Shown here: piece after piece, positions 30,490 through 41,242 of the stretch
Numbering within the stretch: the first letter of the stretch is position 1
Layout: the number at the start of each line of letters is the position of its first letter
Source: Nereocystis luetkeana
Lineage: Eukaryota > Sar > Phaeophyceae > Laminariales > Laminariaceae
Length of the DNA: 64,000 nt
NCBI GenBank assembly: GCA_031213475.1
Contig: JARUPZ010000009.1
Location: 3,001,001 to 3,065,000, forward strand
Direction of reading: 5' to 3'
Program-made: the position numbers and the translations under genes
Notes under the pieces: generated by a model
What the model was told of the DNA's origin: nothing
The model's input: only the letters and a program-made list of their open reading frames with translations
Databases searched by the model: none

Positions 30490-31890
30490 GTATATACGAA
30501 ATACCAATATCGGCCCTCGCGTACAAAAACACGCACAGATACAAAAAACACTTAATAGCCTCACAAGAAACTGTGAAAAAATCAGAAAGTGCAAGGTAAA
30601 ATACCTACCATCGCCTAGGCGATCAAAATTAAGAAAGTACCAGGTATAGTATGTACCATAGCCTAGACAATCGTTTGCCGTCTATTACATAGGAAATGAT
30701 AGGAGATACGCGCTTTCTCTTCGGGACTATGGTTGCCTGAAAGTCCTCGGGGATGTCGCAAGCTGAGGTGGGAGTACACAGCAGGCGTTCATTCGTCGTA
30801 CCAGCTACTCGTAACGTAGCCACCGGGCAAAAACGACGAAGATGGACAAAAAAAATAAGAAGAGCTGAGGAAGAAAAAAGTAGCCACGGGGAAAGCACCC
30901 GGGCAAGTGACACCGACCAACCCAAAACAAGTTCATAGCTAGTTAGTTACCTCTCGGACTACAGTAGTCGTCTCAGCGTACGTCGCCTGCTGCCATCTGG
31001 TTGCCAAAAGCTATCTAGCTCGGGCTAGTCGTGTTCGCGTGCGTCGCTTCCTGTCGGCTTCTGGCGCCAACAGCCAGCCTACAGTAGTCGCCCAGTTGTA
31101 CCAACCGCCTGGTACGAAAGCTAAGTTGTATCTACGTACACCCCCCCCGTTTCTCGCCCCGCCAGACAAAGGACGGATGTTAGCCTCAACCTCAGCTTTC
31201 AAGTTTCTCACGAGAGGACCGATACCGTGCAGCAGTACGAGTACACCCTCTAGCATGTGTGTGTGTGTGTGTTTTTTTTTTTTTCTTCCTCTCTCTCCTT
31301 CGGTACACCTTATGACGGCGGCCCGTGATAAAAAAGGCCGGATTAGCTCTGAACTTTTTGTCCAAGTCGTGGTGGAAGCCAACGCACGACGACTGTACTG
31401 TAGCTCAAAATGACCGCACCGGCTAGGCGAGCACATATATACCATGGTACCTGGTAAACGGGACGGACAACAAAACAAAAAAATCCGATGTGGTGTTGAA
31501 AACCTATGGCTTTTTTAGCACGTCTTCAACGAGTTTCTATATACTACAGTAGTCAGTCAGGTCGCTCGTGAGAGCCTGGCTTTGCACGTAGAGAGGAAGA
31601 AAAGGGATGGGGGGGGGGGGGGCTGCGTACCCAGATGGTACCGTGGTGAAAAGGTGAATCTCACTTGCGAAAAAAAAAAAATCAATCAATCAACCAATCA
31701 ATCAATCGCTGAGAGCGCGTAGGGTGGGTTTCGGTAGTAGTCGCAGTTCGACGAGCGAAGAAAGGGCTGAAGAAAGGGCTGAAGTCTTCCTCTCGCGATA
31801 AAAAAGCGTACCACTCTGTCCCTATATATAGGGACTGCATTAAGTCAATAATAGTTTAAAAACGGTCATTGTATTTAGGGACATAGTAGT
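30490..31890. other. No recognisable gene
   Basis: Contains a poly-G run near 31608, an AATC microsatellite near 31681-31708 and a perfect 18-base palindrome (gtccctatatatagggac, near 31820). The phrase cagtagtcg occurs several times. Confidence 0.4.
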
Positions 31891-31893
31891 GAG

Positions 31894-32207
31894 CCGGCGT
31901 CCCCGGTGGCTTGGTAGGTGGTCCGCGTGCCTATCAAGATCAATTTCGTGGGTTCAAGTCTCACCGAGTGCATGCTCGTGGCTTTTTCTTGCAAAAACGA
32001 AATTGATTAGCGGAAAGCGCGAGAGCGTGAGTTAGCTACATTCGATGGAAATCGACGAGCAGTGGGAATGCTGAACCCTATGCGCGACAAAAACTAAAGG
32101 CACGTACCGGGGGGGAGAAGGGATGACACCTGTGACCACGGCTTGTCCAGAAGCTCGTTGAGGGTAAAACCTCCCACGAGTAAGGCTGGAAAGTAAAAGT
32201 GATGTTG
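31894..32207 (+). mobile_element. tRNA-derived SINE family 1, copy 1
   Basis: The head has an A-box-like tggcttggtaggtgg and, about 35 bases on, a B box (gtgggttcaagtctcaccga), which is the internal promoter layout of RNA polymerase III genes. The body is shared: gattagcggaaagcgcgaga, gcagtgggaatgctgaaccc, acggcttgtccagaag, taaggctggaaagtaaaagt. Related copies lie at 36374-36694, 41945-42282 and 50874-51190. Confidence 0.85.
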
Positions 32208-32303
32208 AAAATAATAAAATAAAAAAGTGGTAGAAGGCACGAACCGTAGTGGCGGGGGGGGGGGGGGTGAGCCTGCCCTCCGACCCCGGGTCTGAGCGAC
32301 GAC

Positions 32304-32419
32304 TATTACGGGGGACCCTAGTAAATATTACCAAATTTTGTTGGTAAAAATAGGTAAATATATAGGATTTTGTGTGTACCGTAGGTCCTAGGTCCTATTT
32401 ACTATGCCCTCCCCGTAAG
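32304..32419. mobile_element. Family A MITE
   Basis: TATTACGGGGGACCCTAGTA at the left, ctatgccctccccgtaa at the right. A 7-base internal duplication (taggtcc) distinguishes this copy. Confidence 0.88.
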
Positions 32420-32859
32420 CTGAGGAGGGAGAGAACAAAAAAAATGCGGCGAAATAAAGGGGGAGGTCGAGCGCTGAAGCACGACCGTTTCGGAGTGAGA
32501 GTGCCCAGCGCGACCAACCAACCAATGGCCGTCGGGCAGCGCAGGGTAGTCAGCAAGTGAGGCAGCAAGAAACGCGTCGGGTACTGTACTATATAGCTGT
32601 ACTCGTAATGCAACCAGCTGGCCAGGGTGGAGGGGTGAAAGGGAAGGTCTACGCCCTTTTACGCATAGTATACCCTTGGTATGTACTCCCGGTACATCGA
32701 GTAGACCGCCGACGGGGGGGGGGGGGGGGGCAGGCCCTCAACTACATCTGCGATGACACCAACACCACCCGCACCACCAACCAACAACACCACAAACACC
32801 GCCACAACGCGCGGCAGCAATGGCAGGAGCGACGGTAAGAGCGCCACCAGCAGCACGAA

Positions 32860-33100
32860 TGGCAGCAGCACCAGCAGCAGCAACAGCAGCATAATCAGCA
32901 ACAACAGCAGCAACGGCTGCAGCTACAGTATATACCGCAGTAGCGACAGTTACTCGCAGCGGCATCACTCCCAGCAGGAGCGGCAGCACCAGCAGCAGCA
33001 GCGGCAGCACCATTGGCAGAGCAGTGTCAGCAGCAGTGACTGCAGCAGCAGCAGCAGCAGCAGCAGTGACATCGCCCGCAGCAGCAGCAGCAGCAGCAAG
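32860..33100. repeat. CAG-type triplet tract
   Basis: Imperfect cag/agc/caa triplets, longest near 33040-33100. Frames through it (poly-Ser, poly-Gln, poly-Leu, poly-Ala) are artefacts of composition. Confidence 0.9.
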
Positions 33101-34919
33101 ACACAATAAACGGAATACACAGTTTTTTTTGCTTGTGCGGGGCGTTGTTGACCCGTTGTACATACCAGTCTACTATCAATATACCAGAAAACTACTGCAC
33201 TTGCTGCATTGCACCAGTCTAACCGGGAATATATTACCATATACTTCGGAGTACGACTATATACCAGGGATATTAATATACCGGTATACCTGGTATATAT
33301 ATATATATATGGGTCTCAGGCCGTTGCTCTACTGTCTGTCAGTCGGTGATATCGGCCACTGACGATCGTGCATGAGCAGAGGTTGTTCTTCCGCTGTCCT
33401 GGATACTGACTCTTGTGCTGAAGTGGCCGCAGATCTTCGTAGATTTGATGATAGTCGAGGCGGGAAATCTTTCTCTCCTCCGTCACGGAGAAAATTGCTG
33501 ATGATAGCTGTAAAATCACCGACTACTGACGACAGGTGAGATGATCGTTGATGTGAGACGACTTGTGTCTTGTGTCATGATCTCTTCCGCTTCGGCGTGC
33601 CGTGCCGAGCATCAACGATACTTGGCGTGTCCTACACGCCACACCTACCATACACGAAGGCAAGCTTTGCCGCAGACACATATCACACACACGTATATTC
33701 CCCCGCTTGATAATCCCAGGTTTTGCTTGGGCGGGGCATCGTTGACACCATACTGCTGTATCAATCAGTCTACACAAGGCGCTTCGCTCAGGAAGGAAAA
33801 CAGTGCATCAAATTATGCGAAGCAGACATGGGTCCATGGTTGAATACATTTTTTTTTTTTACTATTGTTGTTGAACACTGGCGACTTGATTATGCCAACA
33901 GCCTCGGCGCCATGCCAGAGGAGAAAACTGCTCGGACGCCGCATACGCTTCGCGTAACGGATGTCGTACGTACGTACATAACCCAAGTACGAGGGTACTC
34001 ATTTTCTTCTTTTGGTATGCTCTTATGTCTGTGTTCGTATGTACGAAAGAGAAAGCACAGCAGTAGTGCCGCACAGCAGCACAGCAAAAACAAAAGAAAA
34101 TGAAACCGAAAATTTCGGAAAGAAAAAAAAAATACCCGTCCCCTCTCGCGTAATATTTTCTGCCTGGTTGGAACAACACCTCACATCGGTCAAGAAGACG
34201 AAAAGGAAAAAAAAAAAACGAACAGAAGAGGTTTCTCAGCCTCGTACGCCGCCCGCCCCTCTCGCGACCATCTCGCAACCGATTCGGTAGGGGGAAGCCT
34301 TTCCTCCCTCTCGGTCACAGCCCCGTCGGCCGCCTCATGTTAAGCCCGGTGCTCACCTTGGCCTTCGTTCGCCATCTCGAAAAAGTTGGTGCTCAGACTG
34401 GGTCGCTCTTTCGTTGGTTTTTAGTTTCGTCTCAATAAATTCCGCTTGAAATTTATTTTGCAAATCAAAACGACCTTTATATACTCGTACATGGTATAAC
34501 CGGGACCACAACAGGAGGCCAGACAGAGTCAACTCATGCTTCCCTCGTGTCTCGACGCACACGCGACGCCAAGCCGCGAAAACGGCCACCGTGCTCCTTG
34601 CAACCCCCTCTCTACCCCTACCCGCCACCACCCGCTGACACCCGCGACGGTGCCGCGCTCGCCCGCGGTGCCGTGCTCGGAGTACACGCACGCACACGGA
34701 AACGAAAGAAAAAAAAAGAAAAAGAAAAAAAAAAGGACTGAACGTGCACATAGAAATGCAGAAAAAAACAAAGAACCGCTGGAAAGGTCCGGCAAGTAAC
34801 AAAAAGAGGCGATCCCCAAGTGGGAGCTCCGAGAGGCCAGGGATGTACCAAACCGAGCACGCTCAGAGAGTGATATATCTATAGGTACAAGTAGTTCTAT
34901 ATACTCTGTAGAAGCGGTT
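33101..34919. other. No recognisable gene
   Basis: Open frames of up to about 150 codons on the minus strand (for example 34353-34802) are compositionally biased by A- and T-runs. One TACCTGGTA occurs near 33290 in a TA-rich stretch. Confidence 0.35.
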
Positions 34920-35067
34920 GGTCCCTCTAGTACTGCCGGCTGCCCGCTATAGTGCCGACGGAGTCGTTTGGCGTAGATTGGGCATCATCAGTGTGGTCGT
35001 AGTATGCGGAGGGAGTACTGCGGGTATTGCTGGCGGGCGTATATGATACCGGCACTATAGAGGGACC
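34920..35067. mobile_element. Possible MITE, single copy
   Basis: About 148 bases bounded by GGTCCCTCTAGTACTGCCGG and the near-inverse CCGGCACTATAGAGGGACC. No clear target duplication and no second copy in the window. Confidence 0.4.
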
Positions 35068-35158
35068 GGCACAATGGCATATTGGTGCTAAGGTAGGGGG
35101 GAATATCATCTCCCCTTTGATATTCACAGCCGAGTCCAAAGCGGTCCTGCTGTACTAC

Positions 35159-35186
35159 TATTACGGGGGACCATAGTTGATAGGAC
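35159..35186. mobile_element. Family A terminal fragment (28 bp)
   Basis: TATTACGGGGGACCATAGTT plus gataggac, the first 28 bases of a family A end, abutting the next full copy. Confidence 0.85.
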
Positions 35187-35302
35187 TATTACGGGGGACC
35201 ATAGTTGACAGGACCTATGGTACACATAAAAACCTACCAGGTATATAGTTGACCATTTTTACTCGCAATATTTGGTCCTATTAACTATGGTCCCCCGTAA
35301 TA
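35187..35302. mobile_element. Family A MITE
   Basis: TATTACGGGGGACCATAGTT at the left and TCCCCCGTAATA at the right. Relative to siblings it carries an extra CCAGGTA after aaaaaccta (near 35234). Confidence 0.92.
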
Positions 35303-35499
35303 GGGTGTTCGCGAAGAGTCCGGTTTGGTTGGCTTTCTTGAAGTCTGCTCCCAATGTAACAGAAAAAATCCCCGACCCCACGAAAAATCAATTGCTGTGG
35401 GGGAAAAAACAAAATTGACCAAAGTTACGTTTTTTAACCAAAGCACCCTTTGGGCTGGGTAAATCTGCGGGTTGGTTACAATAGCAAACGGAGAGACTT

Positions 35500-35735
35500 T
35501 TGATTGGCTAGGTAGCGCCTTAGGATTCGCCTGTTCAACCAACCAGCTCCTCCCGGTTGTCGGTTTCAACTACTAATATTTCACACATCGTACAGATAAT
35601 CGATTCCGACTTGGCTATACTTCTGGTTGGCTAGGTAGCGCCTTGGGATTCACCTGTTCAACCAATCAGCTCCTCCCGTTTGTCCGTTTCAACCATTCAC
35701 TCCCCGGACAGGCCATCGATTCCGACTTGGTGATC
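35500..35735. repeat. Tandem duplication of about 122 bp
   Basis: ggctaggtagcgcctt..ggattc.cctgttcaacca..cagctcctcccg..gtttcaac..atcgattccgacttgg is present twice with about 10 percent differences. Confidence 0.85.
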
Positions 35736-35786
35736 TATTAATAGACCTTTCGAGGCCGACGATTTTCCCCATTTTTCACGGCCTAT

Positions 35787-35905
35787 TGTAGCTCACGTAG
35801 ACAGGTGGGACCTGCATAGTCGGCATGCTCTGGCTGGCACATGTTTCCAGCGGGTTGGATATGTACCACGTATGCGGATCCTGCACAACCTCTCAAAAAA
35901 GAGTG
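35787..35905 (+). repeat. Dispersed repeat family D, copy 3 (partial)
   Basis: Shares gtgggacctgcatagtc.gc, gggttggatatg and gcggatcctgcacaacctct with the other D copies. Confidence 0.55.
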
Positions 35906-35965
35906 TAAAGTATTTGCATAGACCCAACCGCATTGGATTTTATCGCAGACACCCTATTTTACTAC

Positions 35966-36074
35966 TATTACGGGGGACCATAGTTAACAGGACCTATGGT
36001 ATACATAAAAACCTATATGTTTAACCATTTTTACTAACACTATTTGGTCCTGTTAACTATGCCCCCCCGTAATA
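35966..36074. mobile_element. Family A MITE
   Basis: TATTACGGGGGACCATAGTT and CCCCCCGTAATA ends. Typical interior (acctatggtatacataaaaa). Confidence 0.92.
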
Positions 36075-36373
36075 CTAACAATGATACATACGCCAATGAG
36101 GCTCACCAGGCACTGGTATCGTATGTGTGCTTTCTCGCCATATTAATAGTAGCACGAAGCACCCGTCCCGAACACAAAACAAAAAACAACAGCCTACGCA
36201 TATATGGGGAATGGTGCGTACTACTGTAGCAGTCTTAGCCCGGAAACAGAGTTGATGAACGAACGAGGCGCCAACCATCGGCAGGACCAGCCGCACAGCC
36301 AGTTGGTCAACCCATACACATCATAACCGTACTGACTGTGAACAGACATATACATGTACACTTGTTTTCATTG

Positions 36374-36694
36374 CTTTTACTTTCCAGCTTAAATTGTACC
36401 AGGTAGGAGGTTTTACCCTCAGCGATTTTCCGGACAAGCCGTGGTAACAGGTACCAGGTAGGTGTCATCCCTTCTCCCCCCCGGTACGTGCCTTCCTCTT
36501 TACTGCGCATAGCGTTCGGCAATCCCACTGCTCGTCGATTTTCATGGAATGCTGCTAACTCACGCTCTCGCGCTTTCCGCTAATCAATTTTTATGCAAAG
36601 AAAAAGTCCCTACGAGTATGCACTCGGTGAAACTCGAACCCACGAAATTGATCTTAATAGGCACACGGACCACCTACCAAGCCACCGGAGACGC
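36374..36694 (-). mobile_element. tRNA-derived SINE family 1, copy 2
   Basis: Inverse of the 31.9-kb copy, with the B box as ggtgaaactcgaacccac on the plus strand and the A box near 36668. It contains two TACCAGGTA motifs (about 36397 and 36449) that the other three copies lack. Confidence 0.85.
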
Positions 36695-36699
36695 CGGTC

Positions 36700-36735
36700 T
36701 ATATATATATATAATATTATATATATATATATACG
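36700..36735. repeat. (TA)n microsatellite
   Basis: A TA-rich run just beyond the head of the SINE. Confidence 0.8.
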
Positions 36736-36800
36736 TATCGAAGTCAGATTTTGAGTAATTTTCCCCCGAAAGCAGCACACCTGGTAGTGTCCGGTCTTAA

Positions 36801-36890
36801 CCCGTTCAGTCCTGCAGTCCCGTTTTCGGAACAAAGTACTTACAGTTTTGAGTGGTTCATCCCCGAAACGGGACTGCACTCCTTAACGGG
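36801..36890. mobile_element. Family B MITE
   Basis: TTAA at 36797-36800 then CCCGTTCAGTCCTGCAGTCC. The right end is ccttaacggg. Confidence 0.88.
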
Positions 36891-37109
36891 CCATGTCCAA
36901 TTCGGGACAGTGGCGATGAAAGCGATGGCCCGCTGTGTCATTGAGGGATGATACATACACGTTGGTGGCCGGGTTTCAATGCAAGGAGTCCTACGGCAGG
37001 CACGGGCTTTTCACTCCCACGTATTCTCTGGCTGGGTTACTCTGTGGGTTGGGTTATAACTCTGTTGGGCTTCGGGTTTCACCCGTTGAACCAAACCAGG
37101 AAATATCCA

Positions 37110-38474
37110 TCATCCCTTGCCCAGAAGCCAACACGCGACAACCATTAGCCAACACCCAGCACCCCGTAGCCAATAGTCAGTGGTCAATAGTCCAACAGGG
37201 GCGGCCGCCAACGCTACACCGTCACATACCTGGGCTCCCGTTGTGCCAACAGCGCCTTGTCCAGCGCCCTCCCCTGCCTCCTCTCCTTCTCCTAACCCTG
37301 CCCGATCTGTCTCCTTTTCAGCTTTATCGTCAACATCCCCTCCCTCCTCTCCAGTTCGTGCTGTTCGCCCCCCCTCTCCTTCTTCTCCTCCTCCTCCTCC
37401 TCCTCCCCTCCCCGTTTCTCCTCCTCCTCCTCCTCCTCCTCCTCCTCCTCCTCCACCCCGCCCTCCTACTGGTTCCCACCCCTGCCCTCCTCCTCTCCCC
37501 CCCGCCCCTGCTGTCCCTTGCTCCCACTCCTCGCCGCCCCCTCCTCCTCCCTGTTCCCACCCTCCACCCGCCCCTCTTTCTCCTGCTCTCCCATCAAAAG
37601 CGTCGCCACCACCCCCTACGCCTGGCTTGCGGAGGGATCCCCGAGCAAACCCACCACCCCCACCGCCAACACCATCACCACCACCACTGCCACCAAAACT
37701 TCCTCTACCGCCGCTGCCGAGAGAGGAAAACCCGATCGAACCTTGCAAAATTTCCACCAGCGCTATGGAGGCCGCCGGCACCAGGAGCCCCGCCAGCAAC
37801 ATGCACTTCCTGCTTCGGCAAGACCACCGCGGGCCGCCGCGGAGGCGGCGGCGGTTGCTGCTGACACCGCCGCCCCGAGGGAACCAGCAGCAGTAGCAGG
37901 GGGAGGTCGAACAACTGGCAGGATGATGGGAGGAAAGGGAGGAGGCGGTGATCCCGCTATTTACCGGCCGGCCGATGTTGTTGTTGTTGTTGTTGTTGTT
38001 GTTGTGATCGCTGTTGTTGTGATCGCTGTTGCTGTGGTTGTTGGGGTGGTGGGGCTCGTGGTGGATGTGACCGCGCCGGGTTCCCACCGTCCCAGATACC
38101 CGAGGGGGTACAAAAGCTTCAGGAAAGACAACGTCGACTCCGCTATGGCCACCACCATCACCGCCGCCTCCGTCGACACCGTTTCCCGCACCGTTCCTCT
38201 CAACGTTCTCGGCAATATTCCCCGTGCCTTTCCTCGTGGCATTCCCCGCACCGGTCATCTTAACGTTCCCGAAACCGATCCTCGAATAGTTCTCTGCAAC
38301 GCTTCCCAAACCGAAAGACGAACCGTTCCACGTAGCTTTCCCTGCTACGTTCCCGGCGCCCTTGTTGCCAGTCAAGGACACTCCAGACAAACGGTCGTCG
38401 TCGACATCTGGGCGAGGGGAGGAGGATGGTGAAGGGAAAAATATCGACGACGATGATGATGATGGCGCCGCCAC
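37110..38474 (-). CDS. Low-complexity Gly-rich open frame with a possible membrane segment (doubtful gene)
   Basis: A 454-codon minus-strand frame starts MAAPSSSSSS. It has a Gly/Asn repeat region (GNVAGK, GNATRKGTGNIAEN, residues about 35-95), a His/Asn run from a GTT tract, and then RRRLRGGPRWSCRSRK followed by the hydrophobic CMLLAGLLVPAASIALVEIL (about residues 225-245) and a long Gly-rich tail. Basic residues before a single hydrophobic stretch are typical of a type II membrane protein. It is on the same strand as the fucosyltransferase and upstream of it, so an N-terminal anchor role is conceivable but unsupported at 18 kb distance. The opposite strand is also open for 240-310 codons, because the DNA is triplet-repeat rich. 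This weakens the case for any of these frames. Confidence 0.3.
   Translation of the reverse strand: MAAPSSSSSSIFFPSPSSSPRPDVDDDRLSGVSLTGNKGAGNVAGKATWNGSSFGLGSVAENYSRIGFGNVKMTGAGNATRKGTGNIAENVERNGAGNGVDGGGGDGGGHSGVDVVFPEAFVPPRVSGTVGTRRGHIHHEPHHPNNHSNSDHNNSDHNNNNNNNNNIGRPVNSGITASSLSSHHPASCSTSPCYCCWFPRGGGVSSNRRRLRGGPRWSCRSRKCMLLAGLLVPAASIALVEILQGSIGFSSLGSGGRGSFGGSGGGDGVGGGGGGFARGSLRKPGVGGGGDAFDGRAGERGAGGGWEQGGGGGGEEWEQGTAGAGGRGGGQGWEPVGGRGGGGGGGGGGGGGETGRGGGGGGGEEGEGGRTARTGEEGGDVDDKAEKETDRAGLGEGEEAGEGAGQGAVGTTGAQVCDGVALAAAPVGLLTTDYWLRGAGCWLMVVACWLLGKG
37375..37460. repeat. CTC triplet tract
   Basis: About twenty-five ctc/tcc triplets with few interruptions. Confidence 0.9.
37975..38006. repeat. 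(GTT)n microsatellite
   Basis: About ten GTT units. Confidence 0.95.
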
Positions 38475-38569
38475 CCTTCCTCCTCCTGTTCCTTCTTCTC
38501 GCCCCTCGACAAACTTGTCCGCTCTGATGAAAAAACAAAATGCATCGGGGAGGGAACGGAGCAGTCGGG

Positions 38570-38790
38570 GGGGGGGGGGGGGGGGGGCGTACTAATTTGT
38601 TGCGTGCCTCAATAATTTTGGCCATCGAACACGCATCCCTTCCGAGACGGGGCAAGGGGGCGTACTCGTCTGTGGCTTGCCTCGCAAGTATTTTTGACGA
38701 CTCATCACGCATTGCTTACGAGACCACGGAGCGGAGTTCTTATACCTCCATATAAAGATACCTCCAACATCTGGGGGGGGCTCATTTGCA
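38570..38790. repeat. Dispersed repeat family E, copies 3 and 4 in tandem
   Basis: After a poly-G run of about 20, cgtactaatttgttgcgtgc..cgcatcccttccgagacggg is followed by a second unit (cgtactcgtctgtggcttgc..cgcattgcttacgagacca..cggagttcttatacctcc). Each matches 21443-21600. Confidence 0.7.
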
Positions 38791-38799
38791 TTTTTTTTT

Positions 38800-39620
38800 C
38801 CAACTACATTTCCTTTAAAAACAAGTTGCCCACCTTTTACCCGATTCCTGCTTTGCCTTTGGCGGCGGCGAATTATGAACGTCACGGAACGGCTTTCGGG
38901 GGCTCTAATTGCGCCGCGCAATGTACATAAAACCCCTGTTCTGGCAGGCTCCGGAAACTAGAGTCAACTCTTATGAGAATCTTCGGCAAAACCAACGACA
39001 CCGTTATGAAATCTGAACGGAAAGCGCTGGTTAAGGTCTCCGTCCGCGTCACGAACTCAGAATGAAGAGCGCTGGTTCAAGGCTCCGAACCTGCGCTAAC
39101 ATCACAGTGCTCACACCCCGGTCGGTGACATGTGGCGTGGCGTGGGTGGGCCAGGCGTTTGGCGTAGAAAACAGACGACACAAAAACTCTCGATTCCTCT
39201 CCGTTGGCACAAAACAGAACTCGTTGAACGTTTTGACGAAGAGCGTAGGATGCCGCGGCCAACATCTCTCGCCCCCTAGACCACGGATTCCAATGATACC
39301 TTCGAGGCCATAATTCACACTCATTGGCCTTGCCCGGTACGAAGCTCGTTGACCGTGGGTGGATTACGTGTCGAGATCGAAGGTCAATCGTCGCGTGACT
39401 GCGGGTGTGGGAGCTGCGAGCCGTATCTGTCTTCGCGTCTTTTTTGTTTGTTTGTGCGCGGCGTGATTTCGAGTGGTTCGCGTTAATACAGCGATTTGGT
39501 CGGAAGATGGCTCGCATCGTTCGCGTTACTCCAGCCACTTGATTGGAAGATAGCTGGCGTTAATTGTACCGTACTATTATAGACTTGCCTTCGGTGGGCA
39601 CCATCTATCTCCTACAGTAG
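38800..39620. other. No recognisable gene
   Basis: Two short opposing frames (39062-39313 plus, 39077-39538 minus) with no recognisable domain. Confidence 0.35.
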
Positions 39621-39627
39621 GAAAACA

Positions 39628-39865
39628 ATCAGGGGATGGGAGAGCTGTACTAATGTCACGTACCAAGAATGGCCGTAGTTATATGACCATAGACCCTCGA
39701 CCATCACAGTGAGAACAAGACACGTCGGGTTTTCACCGAACACGCAGATATTGCTTGCACTAAGCGCGAAGCGCCGTGAGGTGTTCATCGAGTCGCATGA
39801 AGGGCGAGCCGCATGCTTTACCAAGGACCGCTCGTGAGGCTGACTTTCTTGAACATAGACGGAAG
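39628..39865. repeat. Dispersed repeat family F, copy 2
   Basis: Collinear with 11662-11895 (gaccatagaccctcg, tcgggttttcaccgaaca, aagcgcgaagcgccgtgagg, gcatgaagggcgagc). Confidence 0.7.
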
Positions 39866-39869
39866 CGTC

Positions 39870-40557
39870 GAATCGAAGCCGAGGGGGGGGAGGAAAATAT
39901 CTGGATGTTTCGCTTCTGATGGTCCTAACTTTTAACGCCCTAAATGTTACTGTAGGAACGTTTGTTTTGCATATTTTGTTCGTTGAATAAAGGATAAACC
40001 ACTGAGCTACTCAGTCAGCGCTGGCGTCGTAGTTCAATGGTATACCCCAAAACGTTTCGAACGAAAAGAAGTACCTTTGTCTTTCGTGGGGGAGGGGGAC
40101 GATGTAAAAGAAAAAAAATCAGGGGCAGATTGAGGGCTTGATCGAATGCCGGAGGGATGCTATCGGCGAGAGATCGTATCGAGCCCCGAGGTACTTTCCT
40201 CTGTGTCCACGCTGGGGCCTTCAGGTGTCTTGCTGTCGAGCAGGCAAGAGGAGGGGTTCGGCAAGAAAATTGAAACCACTTGGGAATACAGCACTGTTGT
40301 GAGGGATTATGAAAACAAGAATATTTCTTCGTTCAAAAAAAAAAGAAGGTGCCCAATAAGTCCAGATACTAGGGCTGAAAAGAAAGCGTTTCGACCGTAT
40401 GCGAGCCCAATAGTGTATGTACTACAGCAGAGTACCTCTCACCCTGATCTCGACACAGGTGGGTTGGCGTCGGGTAGCAACGACACTGGGACCCCCAGGC
40501 ATATGGGTAGTAAGGATGTCGGGGAAATGTGTGTTCGTGCCCCCCTGATTTTCATCC
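39870..40557. other. No recognisable gene; two tRNA-like phrases
   Basis: Near 39995-40050 there are two opposed tRNA D-arm-like phrases (the inverse of tagctcagtggtt, and gtagttcaatggtatacc), without a complete cloverleaf. A 193-codon plus-strand frame (40146-40727) has no recognisable domain and runs into repeat J. Confidence 0.35.
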
Positions 40558-40670
40558 CATTTATTATCTTCGCCCCTCTGTTCTCTCTCCTTTCTATTAA
40601 CAGTCGCAACGCAACTAAGACCCGGGGTCACACATCAGGCTCTCGTCCCCCGTCCCCAGCCACGGTACCT
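40558..40670 (+). repeat. Dispersed repeat family J, copy 2
   Basis: ctctcctttctattaacagt, cgcaac, gacccggggtcacacatcag, gctctc, matching 2772-2885. Confidence 0.5.
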
Positions 40671-40934
40671 GGCTTCATTTTTATCTCGAGGTGGGCAAAA
40701 TTAAGCACTTTTTTTTCCCCCTCGTAGACTCGCGTCTAATTCTGGCGCGAGAAAAATATACGTAAAGAGTGAGTGATGGCTCGTCACTCACTGGTCACCA
40801 CACCCTCTGCCGAAATGCCGGGGCTCGGAAGGCTCGTCGAAGGCAGCGAAAGCAAGCAGCACGAACAGTCTATCCCGTTGGTCTGCTCTGTTTCCTCCAG
40901 AAGCCTTCTCTACACTGGTGTTATAACGTTCCAC

Positions 40935-41051
40935 TATTACGGCGGGCCCTAGTACATAGGACCGAATGTTGCTAGTAAAAATAGCGAAATACCTGGTATA
41001 TAGTTTTTTTTAAAGTACCGTAGGTCTTATTCAACATGGTCCCCCGCAATA
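40935..41051. mobile_element. Family A MITE
   Basis: TATTACGGCGGGCCCTAGTA and ccccgcaata ends. Relative to siblings it has an extra CCTGGTA within agcgaaata..tatag (near 40992). Confidence 0.88.
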
Positions 41052-41242
41052 ATACGAAGAGAGCATCTCCCGATACAGAAGGTACGTTTGTACTACTGCA
41101 AATCCGGTACCCCGATTTAAGAGCACCCGACATAAGAGCGTTCGGGATTCGAGAGCGGTCAATTCGGCAACATGTCCCGCCTACACAAAAATATGTACAC
41201 TGCCCACTACATGTGCATAAAAGCGTGGTGTGGTCAGGACAC

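Noticed and set aside
39995-40055. Two opposed tRNA-like D-arm phrases as a tRNA pair
   Set aside because: Neither continues into a complete cloverleaf. Probably SINE or tRNA debris.
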